Part shown: in pieces, positions 1 through 12,851 of the stretch
How the letters are laid out: every line of letters begins with the position of its first letter
Position numbering within the stretch: position 1 is the stretch's first letter
Assembly (NCBI GenBank): GCA_017654735.1
Contig: JADPYG010000089.1
Location: 444,001 to 508,000, forward strand
Source: Vishniacozyma victoriae
Taxonomy: Eukaryota > Basidiomycota > Tremellomycetes > Tremellales > Bulleribasidiaceae
Direction of reading: 5' to 3'
DNA: 64,000 nt
The notes under the pieces: model-generated
The model's input: the letters and a program-made list of their open reading frames with translations, nothing else
Database searches by the model: none
What the model was told of the DNA's origin: nothing
Program-made: the position numbers and the translations under genes

Positions 1-202
1 CTACAAAATCACCAAGTAACAACCTGCCCCCGAGCGGAAAGCTGTGGAGCTGATGCGTATATATACTGACCCATACTCACCTCTGTCTCTCATCCTCATC
101 TCATTTAATCGGTACTGGCTGCCTTTCATCCACTCAATCTCCCAATTTTTTCACCATCCTCGCATATCTGTGATCCACTCAAACGATTCAACGATTATCA
201 AA

Positions 203-1556
203 ATGCAATACCAATCCCAATTACTCGCTCTTCTCCCTTTCCTCCTCGAGTTGACCTCGGCCCACCCCGTTACTGCTGTAAGTCTCCTCTCCACCAATAC
301 CGCCATCTCTACCATGATATAAGGAGGAAGCTGATGAACAGGGCCAGTATCAAGCCTTGAAGGCTAGACAAGCTGTACGTTCCCATTCCCCTCTTCCTAG
401 ATGATGCTGATTCCTAGGCTGGGATCGATGTTGGACCCTGTAGTATGTCCTTTCGTTCCCTCTTATCAACGTATAAAGAGAGCTGACGATCAGCCGACTT
501 CAGTATGTCTTTCAAGACCGGTTTCGCAGCCGCCCAAAGTCCCGAGGAAGTCCGATTCGGTCCTTCTGATGCTACCCAATTCAATCAGGGGGCTGCTTTG
601 AACCCACTCATCATTTCCAGAGTACGTCTTCCTTCTCCACATTCCTCTTATACATCCCCTTACCTAACTCTTCACTCTATTTCTTGGTCCCCTGAGTCAT
701 GAATGAAGCTGATGGCAGGCTATGTGCGATACTTTCGTAAACGCCTGCGCCAAATCAGCCACCACCCGAGATGCAGTATGTCCTCTCGTTTTCAATCAAC
801 ATGCAAAGAACTAACACCCAGTGCCTTGGAGTAAAAACCACCATCGATGCCGAACTCGCAGCTGGAACTATCGCGAAAGATCAAACTTACGCAGACGCTT
901 GGTTGTCGGGTCTTGAAACTGCTTTTGGAATCACTTCGACTGGGAGGGGAACTGAGGGTCAAGCTGCTGTAGGCGGGGATGCTGGAGCTGGAACTGGAGC
1001 TGGGGATACTGCTGCTGCTGGAGATGCTTCCGCCTCCGCTACCGCTATCGAATCCGCTGCCCCGGTCGCTACCGAAGTAGCCGCAGTCGACCCCTCTGCT
1101 GACCCTAACACTACGATCACCGAAACAGCCATCGCTGCCGATGCTACCACTCCCTCCGCCGAAGGGGATGTTGCCGCTGACCCCGCCGCCGATCCTGCCG
1201 CTGGTGATACTGCCGCTACTCCTCCACCCCCTCCCGTCCCAGCTGCCGGACAGCTCTTCACTGGATGCGTAGCCGTCGCCGACCCTGCTGCTGCTCTCGA
1301 CCCCGCTGCCGACCCCGCTGCTGCCGCCGCCGCCGACCCCGCTGCTAATACTGGAGCCGAAGCTGGAGCTGGAGCGGGAGCTGGAGGTATCGGATCAGAA
1401 TTGGCTGTCGCTGGTGGACCAGGAGCTGGAGCTGGTCAAGGACAAGGTGGACATGGGAATGATGCTGCACGAGGTGGTAATGGTAAAGGAAATGATAACG
1501 GGAATGGCGGTGGACGAGATGGAATGCGAGCTCAAGATGGTGGGATGGGACATTGA
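203..1556 (+). CDS. Secreted Ala/Asp/Pro-rich protein
   Basis: Unrecognised secreted protein of about 350 residues. Six exons join in frame: 203-277, 342-374, 418-442, 494-621, 719-775 and 822-1556, totalling 1053 nt. The start is chosen because it gives a clear signal peptide (MQYQSQLLALLPFLLELTSA) ending near AHP. The mature part has a small cysteine-containing region (CDTFVNACAK, then CLGVKTTIDAELA). From about residue 165 onward it is low complexity, rich in Ala with recurring Asp-Pro-Ala-Ala units, and ends in a Gly/Asn/Asp-rich tail. No GPI-type hydrophobic tail is seen, so it is probably secreted or wall-associated. The next gene is convergent. The second and third intron boundaries are the least certain. 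Confidence 0.72.
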
Positions 1557-1740
1557 GTCCTTCCCTGGAATATCTGAAGATCGAGCTTGGAGAGATCGAT
1601 TGTAGCTATTAAGTATCAAGTAGGAGTAAATCATAAAAAGATGTATTGATTACATCACACCTCTTCTCTTATTCCATTCTATCTCGCCATTTGTTGGTAG
1701 AGAAATGCAAGCAATACATAAAGATATATACAGACTAGGT

Positions 1741-3902
1741 CTACTGCTTGTAATGTTTCAACCTCCATAATAAGACTGCACCCGCTTGATTTCCTGATGC
1801 TAGGTATTCTCCATTTGAAGAGAAGCCCATACTTGAGATCCTCTTGTAGGGGACATTGGGAACTGGGAAGTTCTGGTAGGCCGTCATTGTGGGGAGATGG
1901 TACTATCAATCAGCATTGTGTTCACGAGGACAGGCCAAGCGGCAATGAAAGTAGAGGAGAGGGAACATACCAATTTCAACTGATCTCTTCTTGTTTTACT
2001 TGCCGTCACCAGCAACTCTGAAGATGGATGGAAAGCGAGGGTCGTTATTGACGTCGTCAAGTGTTCTAGGGATTTCAAGGGGTCAGGACGAATTTCTAGT
2101 GGATCTGGACCTTTGAGGGAAGAGGCCGAGTAGATGTTTACTATTCCTGTTGATGATCTATTTATAAGCTACTTCCTCACTGCAAGATCTTCTATCAAGA
2201 GAGATGAGGTATTTGATGCAGGAGCAGAAAAGGACTCACCCTATTGCGGTATAATCCCCACCTCTGCTCGATTGCATCACCATACCCCCATAAGCCCTAT
2301 CATCCCTCCACCTCCTCACTACCTTCCTCTCGCCCACATTCCAAACTTCAACCTCAGCTCCATCCCTCCCTCCAAGAACACTGAGTTCTTTACCATCCAT
2401 ACTCCAATCTAAACTCATTACAGCCCCTCCACGCCCACTTCGTAAATCAGCAATAACAGCTCCAACTCCCACAGTACTCCAATCCAGCACGCTTACTGCT
2501 CCACGACGACCTGCGACTGCTAGGAATGTACCGTCTGGACTGAATTTGTGTGTTGCCAGCGAATTTGGGGAAGTTGCATCGGGGACTGAACCGAATAAGT
2601 TTCTGGCGGAACGGAGACATCGTTGAGAGGCTAGGTCGTAGGTGTAGTAATATGGTCTAGGGCCCGTGAAGAGGATTGAAGAGCCTGTTGGGTGGAATGT
2701 TGATTTAAGGAGGGGTAGGGAAGGGATATGAAGTGTCAAGAGGGATGGATTTGTATGGCCGTCGACCTGTCAATTAGCTTTTTCCTCACTCTAAGCAGCA
2801 AGTGACGAGATGACCTACGTTAAAGAACCGGATCCTCCTATCCCCACCTGCAACAGCCAAAACTCCAACTTTCTCACTAGGGTGCCAAGCGAGATCAACA
2901 ACTCCACTACCACCATTACTAGCCTCCTGTTTCCCCGTGGTTGGACTTTGGTGATTGGCATTTCTCAAACGCAACATCTCGATCGTACCAGATTTAAGTG
3001 TTGATCTCTTCTTTTTCCCTTTGATAATAGATGAAGACGAAGGTTCGTCGATGAATGATTTCGTTGATGAGAGTAGGGTGGATAATGAGGGGATACCAGC
3101 TTGCGTCCTCTGATCAGCCCATTCAGGTCTAGGGTGTAATGTTTCGAATCTGGGATCAGCCTATCTCCTGTAACGAGTAAGAATGGACGTACTGCTGCTT
3201 CAACCTCTTTTGCAATTCGGCACCATCCACAACACCCCCTTTCTTACCCCTCGCCAATTTCTTCAATCGATTATCTTTCTCCATATCCACGTTAACCCTC
3301 TCATCAGCCGCATCATGCCATATAGCCTTTCCCTTTCCTTTCCCATTAATCTCCTCCTCATCAAAATCAACAACTCCTTTAGGTACCGTGATTTTAGGTG
3401 CGTTGGCTCCTGTTTCTTCGTATTCACCCTCGTTTTCTGATGCTACGTCGAATTCGGGGGCAGAGTCGGATCCACTATCCTCTTCATCTTCCTCATCATC
3501 CTCATCTTCATCCTCTTGCTCGCTGTCTTCGAAATCCTGCTCGTCCTCATCCTCCTCATCATCTTCTTCATCTGAATCTCGCCCAATGTCGGGCATATCA
3601 TCCTCACTATCACTATCACTCCCAATTTCAGCTAAAGGAGCGTCGACAGTAAACAACTATAACATCAGCTCCCTCCTTACACAAGGAAAACGACGCACAT
3701 CATCCATATCCTCATCATCCGCCTCTTCAGCCTTAGCTTTCGAAGACTTGGAAGGACCAGCTTTTGCGCGTTTCTTGCTCCTTCCAAATAATTGAGCTTC
3801 TAGATCCAATTCCTCATCTTCCTTCTCCCATTCATTATCGATAGGTTTCTCCCTTGTTTTATCGGTAGATGGTCTGCTGCGGCGTTTCGATGTTCCTGCC
3901 AT
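1741..3902 (-). CDS. UTP18: U3 snoRNP WD40 protein Utp18
   Basis: Component of the small-subunit processome, needed in the nucleolus for 18S rRNA maturation. Six exons (3902-3699, 3656-3193, 3149-2819, 2766-2240, 2157-1971, 1902-1741) join to a frame of 624 residues, close to the yeast protein. The N-terminus is Lys-rich, followed by a long Asp/Glu tract (about residues 75-140). A C-terminal WD40 propeller follows, with blades such as VVDLAWHPSEKVGVLAVAGG and SLDWSMDGKELSVLGG. The last exon ends with the family-typical GFSSNGEYLASGNQAGAVLL followed by WRLKHY. The neighbour downstream is convergent. Identification rests on the domain order and the conserved C-terminal blade. Confidence 0.88.
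3440..3610. repeat. Simple-sequence acidic tract inside UTP18
   Basis: Imperfect TCC/TCA/TCT trinucleotide run (top strand) encoding the Asp/Glu-rich stretch of Utp18 on the minus strand. It also creates a long Ser-rich open frame on the plus strand, which is a shadow and not a gene. Confidence 0.7.
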
Positions 3903-4153
3903 TGTGACTTGTGTATGCTATGCTATATGAAGGTGTACTCTATTAAGCTGGCAGATTTTGAATCGTTACAAGATGACTTTTCGGCGGAGATTGTCCGATC
4001 TCCGTGCGTTGATGACCGGGGGACTTGTAGATGATGGCCAGAGGCCAGTGAATATATTTTACACAACGATTGTTCCACTATTATGTACATGCATGCATCA
4101 TCGTTTCTTGTAGCTTTCGTCCTCTTTGGTTCCTTCTCATCGATACAGACCCT

Positions 4154-5434
4154 TTAGACAGGGAGCAAACCCTTTGGAGGGGGGTTGACTTGTTCACCGA
4201 GAGGTGTCTATCCGTCAGCTCTGCTCTATTGCCGATATGGAGGTACTCACAACATAACAAGCATGAAGACCACCATCGACCATAAAGTCAGTTCCATTGA
4301 TGAATGACGAGTCATCTGATGCGACTGTTCATTAGCTCATCCCTTCGTATATGAGTGTAGGAAAGGGGACATACGGAAAACAACAGCCTTGGCCTGCTCG
4401 ACTGCCTCTCCAAATCGACCCATGGGGACATGGGTCATCCTTCGATCAAGCTTCTCGGGGGTGTTGAGGAAATCCATCAATAGAGGAGTCCTGATTGGGC
4501 CACTGATCGTGAGCTAGCGTCAAACCCACGACGGAAAATGACATACGGGCAAAGAGAGTTGAATCGGATACCTTCCCTAGCGTGGACCATGGCGAGTTCA
4601 CGAGTCATAGCGAGGACTGCTCCCTTTGATGCGGTGTCTGTCATCAGCACTCAACATGGACGTCAAAGAATGAGGTGAGGCATACAGGCAAGTTGGGGTG
4701 TAGCAGCGCCGAGCTTAGCGACGAAAGAAGCGACATTGATGATACTTCCTCCTCGCTGTAATCCCTTCTCTGCATCTACCTTGTTCTGGATATCAGCTGA
4801 AGTCCCTGGAATGAAAGAGCTGACTCACGTTCCTCATGGCGATAATGGCATGTTTACATCCGAACCAAACTCCTTTAACGTTGATAGCTTGGGTCAAATC
4901 CCAAATCCTCTCTTCAGTGTTGACAGCATCGTCATCCCTGAATGTCAGTCCCTCGTATCCCCCTGGTCAGGAGGTGGATGACATACTGTCCGTGCATGAT
5001 ACCAGCGTTGTTGAACTATCATCAGTACAGCTTCACCAGGAACGAGGGGGGGCATACCATAACATCAAGTCGTCCCCACTTAGCAACAGCCCCCTCTACA
5101 AGTGCTTTGATATCCGCCTCGGACGATACATCACATTTAATAGATTGACATTCAGAGGAAGGGTACTGCTTTGTGATGTACTCTGCAGCCTTCTGAGCGG
5201 CAGGTTCGTTGATATCAGAGATGAACAATAATGCTCCTTCTGATGCGAATTGAAGGGCGGTTTCTAGTCCGATACCGCTATTTTATCAGCTTTGATCGTA
5301 GTTGACCTAGGTTGAGTCAAAGGACCTACGATCCAGCACCAGTGATGATGCAAACCTGTCATCAGCTCTATCTCACCGATGGTAGGAAGGCTTGAGCTAA
5401 CCTTGTGTGCGAGTCTAAGTCTTCCAGTTGCCAT
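4154..5434 (-). CDS. Short-chain dehydrogenase/reductase (classical SDR)
   Basis: NAD(P)-dependent oxidoreductase of unknown substrate, about 270 residues, split by about ten short introns. Reading the spliced minus strand gives the full SDR signature in order. The Rossmann glycine motif is GAGSGIG in VCIITGAGSGIGLETALQ. A conserved Asp follows in FISDI. The NNAG motif is in FNNAGIMHG. The catalytic YxxxK is YTASK, where the Tyr codon is split across an intron. The PG motif is in SLCPGPIRTP, and the C-terminal strand is NGTDFMVDGGLHA. The last exon adds TPLGEQVNPPPKGLLPV before the stop. The start at 5434 gives a short polar N-terminus, as usual for cytosolic SDRs. No neighbour suggests a pathway. 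Confidence 0.88.
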
Positions 5435-5690
5435 TTTGTTTATATATGATCTAGTTGAGTAGAATATAATGTGCTATGATGTTGAATGTATGTAGAATAA
5501 TATAGAATCAAGAAGGGGATGAGTGATGATGACTCGTTTTTGCGGGGGGCGATAAGCTACTTTGATTTAAGCGAGTATTATAAGATCAGGCACAGCGTAA
5601 CTTCTTATCTTACATCACGTGGTTTAGGCGTGCAAAACGGAATCATGCATCAACACCTATCTGTTCATTCTCAACCAATTCTACGAATAC

Positions 5691-8411
5691 TCAGGCGACA
5701 AACTCCAAATCAACATCAATAGCTATCATCAGTCAACTCCTATCTATCTCCCAGATCGAAGAGTGAAAGGGACATACGATGGCAAGCGCTCAATTGAGGC
5801 TTCTGACTGTATTTACCTATTCGTCAGCTACCTCCCAAAACAAAAGAAGAGGACTCGCCCTTGAGCTCCTCTCGGATAGTCTGGAGAAGACCTTGGTAGC
5901 TCTGCCTAGGGTTCTTCTTGAGTGAAGAGATGAAGGCGTAGGACATCGCTCCTGTGGCTGCCCCTTCTTCTTGGGTATCGGCGCTCTGTCGTTAGCGAAC
6001 TCGGGAGTTGTCCCGCGAGCAAATGATGCGGAAAGGAAAGGAAATGGGATCTGTATGAAATAAGAAGTATCAGGTGGGGGAGAAGGAGAAGTGTGGTAAG
6101 AAAGGGACAAGGAGGACGGTAAGACAGGAAAAGGAACAAGAACCCACGGTCTGACTATCCTTACATCCACTCCACATGACAACATCAGCAGAACTAGTTT
6201 TCGTCTTCTTAGTTTTCTCATGCGCTTGATTCGATTCAAAAGCTCCCTTGGCAGCTCCAAAGAGTGAAGACATCATTCCGGCTGTATTACCGGTCAAGAG
6301 GGATTTACCAGCTGAAAGCAGGTCTTCTTGGGTTTCTTCGAGGAGGTTGGGTGTTTTGATGGTTCCTTCGGTTGAGTACTGGGTGTTAGCTACCGCCATT
6401 GGGTAGTGAGGTGAAGTGGGTGGATCTGGGGACAGAGCGAAGAGGCATGAAGTGGGGAGACTAGATGAAGGGTGAAGTCGCGTAAGTGAAATCTGGAGAA
6501 GATGGGGGGAGCGACAAGGATTCATCATAGGATGTGGTCGATGGAAATGCTAATGGACGACTCACGACATAGGGCAAATCCATAACAGTCCCAGAATGGC
6601 ACGAATCGAAAATAGCAGTCAACCTACATCCAGCAGGAAGGGGTTTGACCAGCATATCATGGCTACCCGTCAGTCTCCTCTCGTTTCCACCCCTAGATTT
6701 GGAAGCTCACACTATCATCAGCAAGACACATGAATACAAGGTAATGGGACTCACTATCATCATCGACAATCAAACCATTGTCATGATAATCAACCGGACA
6801 AATCGCTTCATCATCATCATCCCCTTCATCACCATCGAGATCTTCAGTCTGAGTTCCATGGCCAGAGCTATCGTCAGTCCAGTCTTCTCCTTCTCCTTCG
6901 AAAGAAGGCAGGCAACTTAGGTACGTACTAATGAAAAAAGAGGGAATCATCTTTATGTGCTCCACTGACTAACCATCCCATTGCCCTTTCTATATTCCCT
7001 TTGGTGGGGATTGCCCTTGCGTCCCTCGAATCATCGGTGAGCATGACGATATCTTCTTGTTTATATCCGAATCGTTCTGTCGTCAGGGACATTCCTTTCG
7101 TTCATTTTACGACGAGACGGTGAGGCCAGCGAGGGGATGAGGGTGACGAGAGCGAGGACAGGGAGAGGAAGAGAGAGGAAGAGGGAAGACAGGAGGAAAG
7201 TAAGAGGGGGACGTACCGATCAAAAATTGCTTAACGTTCAAAGCATCATTAATACATCCAGCCAATTCACCTTTTTGACCAAAGTAATTGATACCAATCT
7301 ATCATCAGTCATTGGTCGAATGCCGATATATGTCGGACATACAAGGAGGGCTTTTCGATTTCCTTGACCTATTCATTGGCTCAATTCGAATTCGATCAGA
7401 GTTTTGAAGGCAAAATGAGAGTAGGTGAAGAAGGAAAAGACGTACAAGTTGAATATTCGAAATACTGTTTAACCTGCCCTTGTTCCCTTCCATCCGCCTG
7501 ATGGAACTTCTGGGATCCTTGATATTGTTGTTGGGTGTTTCCGGGATTATATCCTGCTCCACTATTTATCAGCTCCCATTAACTACCGAGTCCCGAGAGA
7601 GGAGAGATCGGGGAGTAGGGAAAGGAGATAGCGAGGTGGTAATGGAGGAGAACGAAGAAGAGGGAAGGACATACGAAGGATAATACCCCTGAGGAGGCTG
7701 CGAAGGTGGTAATTCACCTGGACCAGCATTGAATCCAGAATTGTATTGATTCTGATCATATGATCTGGTATTGCCATAATCGCCTTGTCCTCGATGCTGA
7801 TTTTGGTTTTGGTCCGGGTATCCTTGGTCCTGATATCCTTGATTACCGTATTGACCTTGACCTTGACCTTGACTTTGGTGCTGATTACCATATTGATCTT
7901 GTCCATACCCCTGTCCTTGACCATATTGCCCCTGCCCTTGCCTTTGATACCCAACCTGACCTTGATTCTGATAAAGATCTTGATCTCGATCCCCATGCCC
8001 GCCCCCTCCTCCTGAACCATGCCTATCACCCCCGCCCCCCCCTTCAGACTTCTTCTCTTTATCCTTTTTATATTTATCTTTAACCATCCCAAATCCCATT
8101 TTAGCGAATTTCGACATCATCCCTTTACTTCCTCCCCCTTCACCGTGCCCTCCATGCCCTCCTCCTCCTCCGTATCTACCACCTCCTCCGTGCGATCCAC
8201 CTCCGTGGCCTGCTGCGTACATGTCCCCATGTCCCTCGTTATCGCTATTACTATTGGAGTGGTGGCTGTTACTATGGTGGGATCGATCACTGTTGCTATG
8301 ATGAGACCCACTCTCATTGTCACTATCACTATGATGCGATTCCGAGCTTTGATCGCTAATAGATTGATTATCGTAAGATTCTTCTTCTTCGTATGATCCT
8401 TCGTCTGACAT
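5691..8411 (-). CDS. MCA1: Metacaspase with Gly/Gln/His-rich prodomain
   Basis: Clan CD cysteine peptidase, cleaving after Arg/Lys in the family and linked to proteostasis and cell death in fungi. About 590 residues in about eleven exons. The prodomain (8411 to about 7677) is low complexity: Asp/Ser/His runs, Gly-rich runs and Gln/Tyr/Gly repeats as in yeast Mca1. The p20 core starts at RKALLIGINYFG. The catalytic His lies in [11 protein letters not shown], whose Tyr codon is split by an intron. The catalytic Cys is in [12 protein letters not shown]. The C-terminal part has [25 protein letters not shown] and [15 protein letters not shown]. Reaching this ending requires a GC-AG intron (5858-5817), because the open frame otherwise stops early. 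Start 8411 is the first ATG of the open frame. Confidence 0.9.
5817..5858 (-). other. GC-AG intron in the metacaspase gene
   Basis: The minus-strand donor reads AAGG|GCGAGT and the acceptor GACGAATAG|GTAAAT, with the CTGAC branch point just upstream. Splicing restores [15 protein letters not shown], the conserved metacaspase ending. Without it the frame runs into an unrelated tail and stop. Confidence 0.7.
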
Positions 8412-8620
8412 CTTGTGAACGTGTTGTTAGTGAGTAAGAATGAGAGATGAAAGATGAGAGATGGTTGAACAAAGGATACTTCGGGCATTGAGCGTTGAAT
8501 AATCCAAAGGATATGTGTGTGTGCGTTATTTTATTTAGATGAAACAACATAACATGCATCAACTTTGCACAGCTTTCCTTTGCTTTGTGCACTTACTCGT
8601 ACCAACAACGTGGTCTCTTC

Positions 8621-8643
8621 ATTACCATTACCATTACCATTAC
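8621..8643. repeat. Hexanucleotide repeat (ATTACC)n
   Basis: About four tandem ATTACC units at the 3' end of the PPP1R37-like gene, overlapping its stop codon. Confidence 0.8.
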
Positions 8644-11600
8644 TCATCATCCCCATCTCTCTCTCCCTCAGGTTGATCGGGATCAACAGATAGTCGTCTA
8701 GTTGGAGACCTTTCTACATGTATATCCAATATCTATCATCAGCATTCCACTTCACTCAACTCGCCCGAATATCGAATGAAGACTGACCTCTTGCTTGAGC
8801 TGTTCACCCGATTCTTCCTCATCATCATCTACAACCCCCAATTTAGTTCCCTTCCTAAATATCTCCCCTTCCTCCTCAACCCAAGCTCGACTAGCCCGTT
8901 CCACAGGCGATGTCCCAACTTCCGCACTACCTCCAACATTCAACAACTCCTCATCAACGCCTACACCAGGTAATCCCACAGCTGGCTGGTTAGGTGAGGG
9001 GAAAGCCCCTACATCCAATTCTTCCGCATCGGAATCATTGTCGGAATCACCAATTGAGAAATTTGGTGAACTGATCTCAAGGCTCGGGATCCGCATATGA
9101 CGTCTTACAGATCGGGGTAATGCTCGATTTTGTGACTGTTGTTGTTGTTGTTGTTGTTGTTGTTGATTTTGAAGTTGATGTGGTTCGTCCGGGGGAGAGA
9201 TAAAAGTAGGTGGTAGAGAGGTATTGATTTGTGAAGGTAACAATAACCTTGGTGGGGGCTGGAACTTGCCCCCCTTTTCAAGAGTTGTCGCAAGGGTATC
9301 ATTAATGCCCAATAGCAATTCCATTTCCTCAGGCCCTACATCCTCTTGGATCCTATCCACAATCCTCTCCCTCAGCACCTTAGCCCTTTCATATGCCGCC
9401 TCATATTCTACCCGGGGAAGTTGTCCAGGTCCCCAAGCATTAAATTCCTTGGAAGAATACGCTTTCCCAGCATCAAACCACCTTTCCAGAATCCCCACAA
9501 TTTCCTCCGCTTGAGGAGCAAGACGATCTGGTTTAAGAGTATAAACAAATTCCCTAGCCTGTCCTTCTGAGGAATTTGCAATTTCCTCCCTGGCCTTATC
9601 CTGTCTAGCTCGATCGGCAGCTTTCACATCTTTGACAAGGACGGATTTCTTGATAGGTTGCCAGACTGCATCCTGTGACGGACCCGGTTTGGCGATATCA
9701 GCAGCAAGTTCGGTATTGCGTATACAGGATTGTAGTATTGATTGAGACAATTCGGCGAGGTCGGGGGAATTGGGAGGAATGGAAAGATCGAGGCATCGGA
9801 TCAGACTGTTGGACTTAAGGCCAACAGACAAGGCTAAGATACCGGCCGTCTCGATAAGTGGGTTGGAAGTGAGGTCGAGGTGAAGAAGGGATTTCGTTTC
9901 GGGTAGGAATTCGGCGAGAGAGATGGCGCCATCGGTAGTAAGGCCAGTATCGGATAGGAATAATCGTTTCAAAGAGGTATTGACCGTAAATGTCGTTCGT
10001 AGTGCAGAGACCTATCATTAGCACTTAGCCCCTCCACAATTAGGGAAGAACGTACCCCTTCAAGGCTTGGGCCACTACATGGATTAGAACTAATATCAAG
10101 TGTCTCCAAACATGAATTATATTTCTATCATCAGCTCACACCCCCTACACTCAGGCAACAGGTAGCTTACAAGAGCCTCAGCGAGCGCAGTAAGCCCAGG
10201 CGCATCAATCTTGTTATCACTAAGATTCAAGACTTTCAGCGTCCTATTCCTCTTCAGCACCTGAGCGATATACGCTACTCCAGTCTACTATCAGCTCAAC
10301 TTATTCCACATGTCATAACTAGCTCACCTTGATTTCATTACCCTTAAGATCCAAAGTCAAAAGCCGCCCAATCCGCTCAACTCCATCCAAAGCCCGAACA
10401 CTCCGCTGTAAAGCCATACTAGCAGATCCAGAAACTACCATCCGTCCTTCCACCGGGACGACATCTAAACTCAATGAAGATCCCGTCTTGGGTGCTGTAT
10501 ATCCTTCTGGAATTGTTCGGGACGTGATACCGCCCGTGGTCGAGGACGTGACTTTGGGAATAGGCGGTAAAGAAGCATCATCCGCATTTGGATCTGGGAT
10601 TTGACGGCGTGATCGTGGAGTGTAAGTTGGTGTAGAGTCCAGAGTGAGTTGGCTGGAAGTAGGACTTGAAGTACCCGTTGGGGAGAAGGTAGACATTGAC
10701 ATGGATGAATCTGGGTAATCGCGAATCATTAATGCAAGAGCAACTCCGCCCATTGGACCAATTCGATTCCGACGAAGAGATAGATTCTTGATATCAGACG
10801 TTCGGATGCCGGTAGCTAAAAATCAGTGTCATCCTGTGACAGAGGAGCAAACTGACCCAAGGCTTCCAGGACAAATGCCCGTAGATTACATCCATCCATC
10901 CGTAATGTTTGAACTGCACTAGGCGCATCCGACCCCTCAGCTTCTTTGAGATAAGGCGCATATCGCCCAAACGATCCGTAACTCGCTTTTCTCTCTTCCA
11001 CTTCTTCCTCCTTCGTCTCCAACTCTGGTTCTTCGGCCTCTTCTTTGATTTCTGGCTCGGGTGCGAGGCCATATGTGGGAGTAGACATGGAAGCTGAGGA
11101 GGGAGTAACGACCGTCCAATTAAGTGCTTGGACTAGGTACTCTACTCCTTTGCGGTCCCAGACTGTATCAGACAGATCAATATATTTCAATGATCTCGCC
11201 TACCCATCAGCCTCTGCTCAAGAAACCTCGAGAGTGACTCACACGTTTCATGAAAACAGCAAGTAACCTCCAAGCACCCGCTTTCAACCGTTTATTCCCC
11301 GCAAGACTCAAAGAAGGTAATGTCCCACTTATCAATAACGCATGTAATATCGGTTTAAGCGCTTCTTCAGTATCCAACGCTCCATTCTCTAAACGGAGGT
11401 CTGAAAGGGCCCATTCGATATTGAGGATATCGGATAATGCTTCTGCCGCATGGCGATTCAAGGGGGTTTCGATTGATAGTGGGGCTGGTTGAGATGGTGG
11501 GGAAGGTTTCTCGGGTAGGCGGAGGACTATGTTGATATGGCGTGGGCGGGGTGGTGGGGGGAGTAGCTTCTATGAGCATGATATGAGGTAATGATGAGGG

Positions 11601-12520
11601 AGGACTCACTTCTAGGGCACGGACTATACCTGCTCTGGGCCTTTCTTCCCTGCCTCTACATGCGTTCTCGTATAGCAACACCAGCCTCTCATTCGTCCAG
11701 TACCCTGCCCCGGTCGAGGTGGAAAGTATAGCTCGATGACTTGATTCAATCTATCATCAGCCACCTCCTAGAAGTAACAAAAGTGACATACCCGATCCCT
11801 GTCCTCTACAACCTTTAAACTCCATGGTTCACCCTGTGAACTTATTGGATAAGTGATACTCAGACTGGGAAGCACGAAGGTAGCTCTCTTTAGCGGTTGT
11901 TTCTGCCTCGACTTCTCACTTCCTCCGAAAGGAGTCCCAATAACTTCAGGTAAAGACATTGATCTTATTCCCAAAGGTGATCCATTCGGCGTACTTCCCC
12001 CATTTTGTCCTGGAGACGATTGTGCCTGTTGCTGAGCAGCAACTACCAATCTATTAAATCCAGCCCCCAACCTCCCCGAGAAAGCGGTAAATGCCGAACT
12101 AACAGATGGACCAGCTTCAGCCTCGACCTGCCGACTACCGTTGATCTGTGGAGATTGAGGAGATTGAGATTGTGGATCTTCAAGTGGGTCGAAGAGAGAT
12201 TTCGCAACGCCTGCTATATCCCTCAAACGGTTCGATAGGGTGGGTTTACCAGGAGGTGGGGGAGGTTTCAAGATTCCTTTAGTTGGTGGTTTAGGTCGTC
12301 TTATAGCTGGAGATGCGGGAATGGGGGCTGTGGGAGGTGGTTGGGATGGTGTTGAAGGTACAGTCTCGGTCGAGTGAGGTGGTTCGCTCGTCTGACTAGC
12401 TTCGACAGGGGGGTCGAGCTTGGCGTCTACTTCCGTAGTAGCCGGCGTGGGCGCTTCTTCGTTTACCGCATTACTGATAATCGGCTTATCGGGTTCCTCT
12501 GTGGTATCTGGGGTAGTCAT
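8640..12520 (-). CDS. Leucine-rich-repeat protein, PPP1R37-like PP1 regulator
   Basis: Large multi-exon protein (over 1000 residues). The N-terminus is Pro-rich, with KGILKPPP, which resembles the SILK PP1-docking motif. It is followed by KRATFVLPS, a degenerate RVxF-like motif. Next comes a helical stretch (ERLVLLYENACRGREE) like that preceding the repeats of PPP1R37. RNI-type leucine-rich repeats follow: SLSLAGNKRLKAGAWRLL, NLSLRRNRIGPMGG, VLNLSDNKIDAPGLTALAEA, LDISSNPC and HLDLTSNPLIETAGILAL. The C-terminal half is charged, with a polyglutamine run encoded near 9137-9164, and ends EILDIHVERSPTRRLSVD. The start at 12520 is the first ATG of the open frame. The PP1 link is inferred from domain order and motifs. 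Other cytoplasmic RNI proteins remain possible. Confidence 0.75.
9137..9164. repeat. (GTT)n tract coding polyglutamine
   Basis: Nine or so GTT units on the top strand encode a Gln run in the minus-strand leucine-rich-repeat gene. Length is likely variable between strains. Confidence 0.8.
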
Positions 12521-12851
12521 TGCTGGGAGGAAAGGGCGAACCAATAACCCAGAGTGTAGTTCAGTAAAGTCAATGACAAGTGGACGTCGCTCCGGCGCGG
12601 CGCGACTGTGCGCCGTGAGCCTAACCTATGGCACGCCTGGTAGCTGCGGGGAACAATAAGGCACGGTGTGGGGTAACATTGGGAACTGCGATTCTATTTA
12701 GTATTTTGGGATGATGAGACATAGGCCATCATGCTTGCTCTATACTAATCATACACCCCTAACCCTCTCAAACACTTCGATCTTAAGATAGTCTGCTGTG
12801 ACTCGACCTCTGATCCGGTTATAGGAGGGGTCGTGGCTTCTAGAGAACATC
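12521..12851. promoter_or_regulatory. Divergent promoter region, LRR gene / mannosyltransferase
   Basis: 331 bp between two head-to-head start codons. No open frame worth calling and no clear TATA element. It must hold the 5' ends of both genes. GC-rich near 12585-12615 and AT-richer near 12690-12760. Confidence 0.5.

Noticed and set aside
3388..3795. Ser-rich plus-strand open frame
   Set aside because: Shadow of the Asp/Glu tract of UTP18 on the opposite strand.
8621..8643. (ATTACC)n as a telomere or CRISPR-like repeat
   Set aside because: Only about four short units without spacers; a simple microsatellite.
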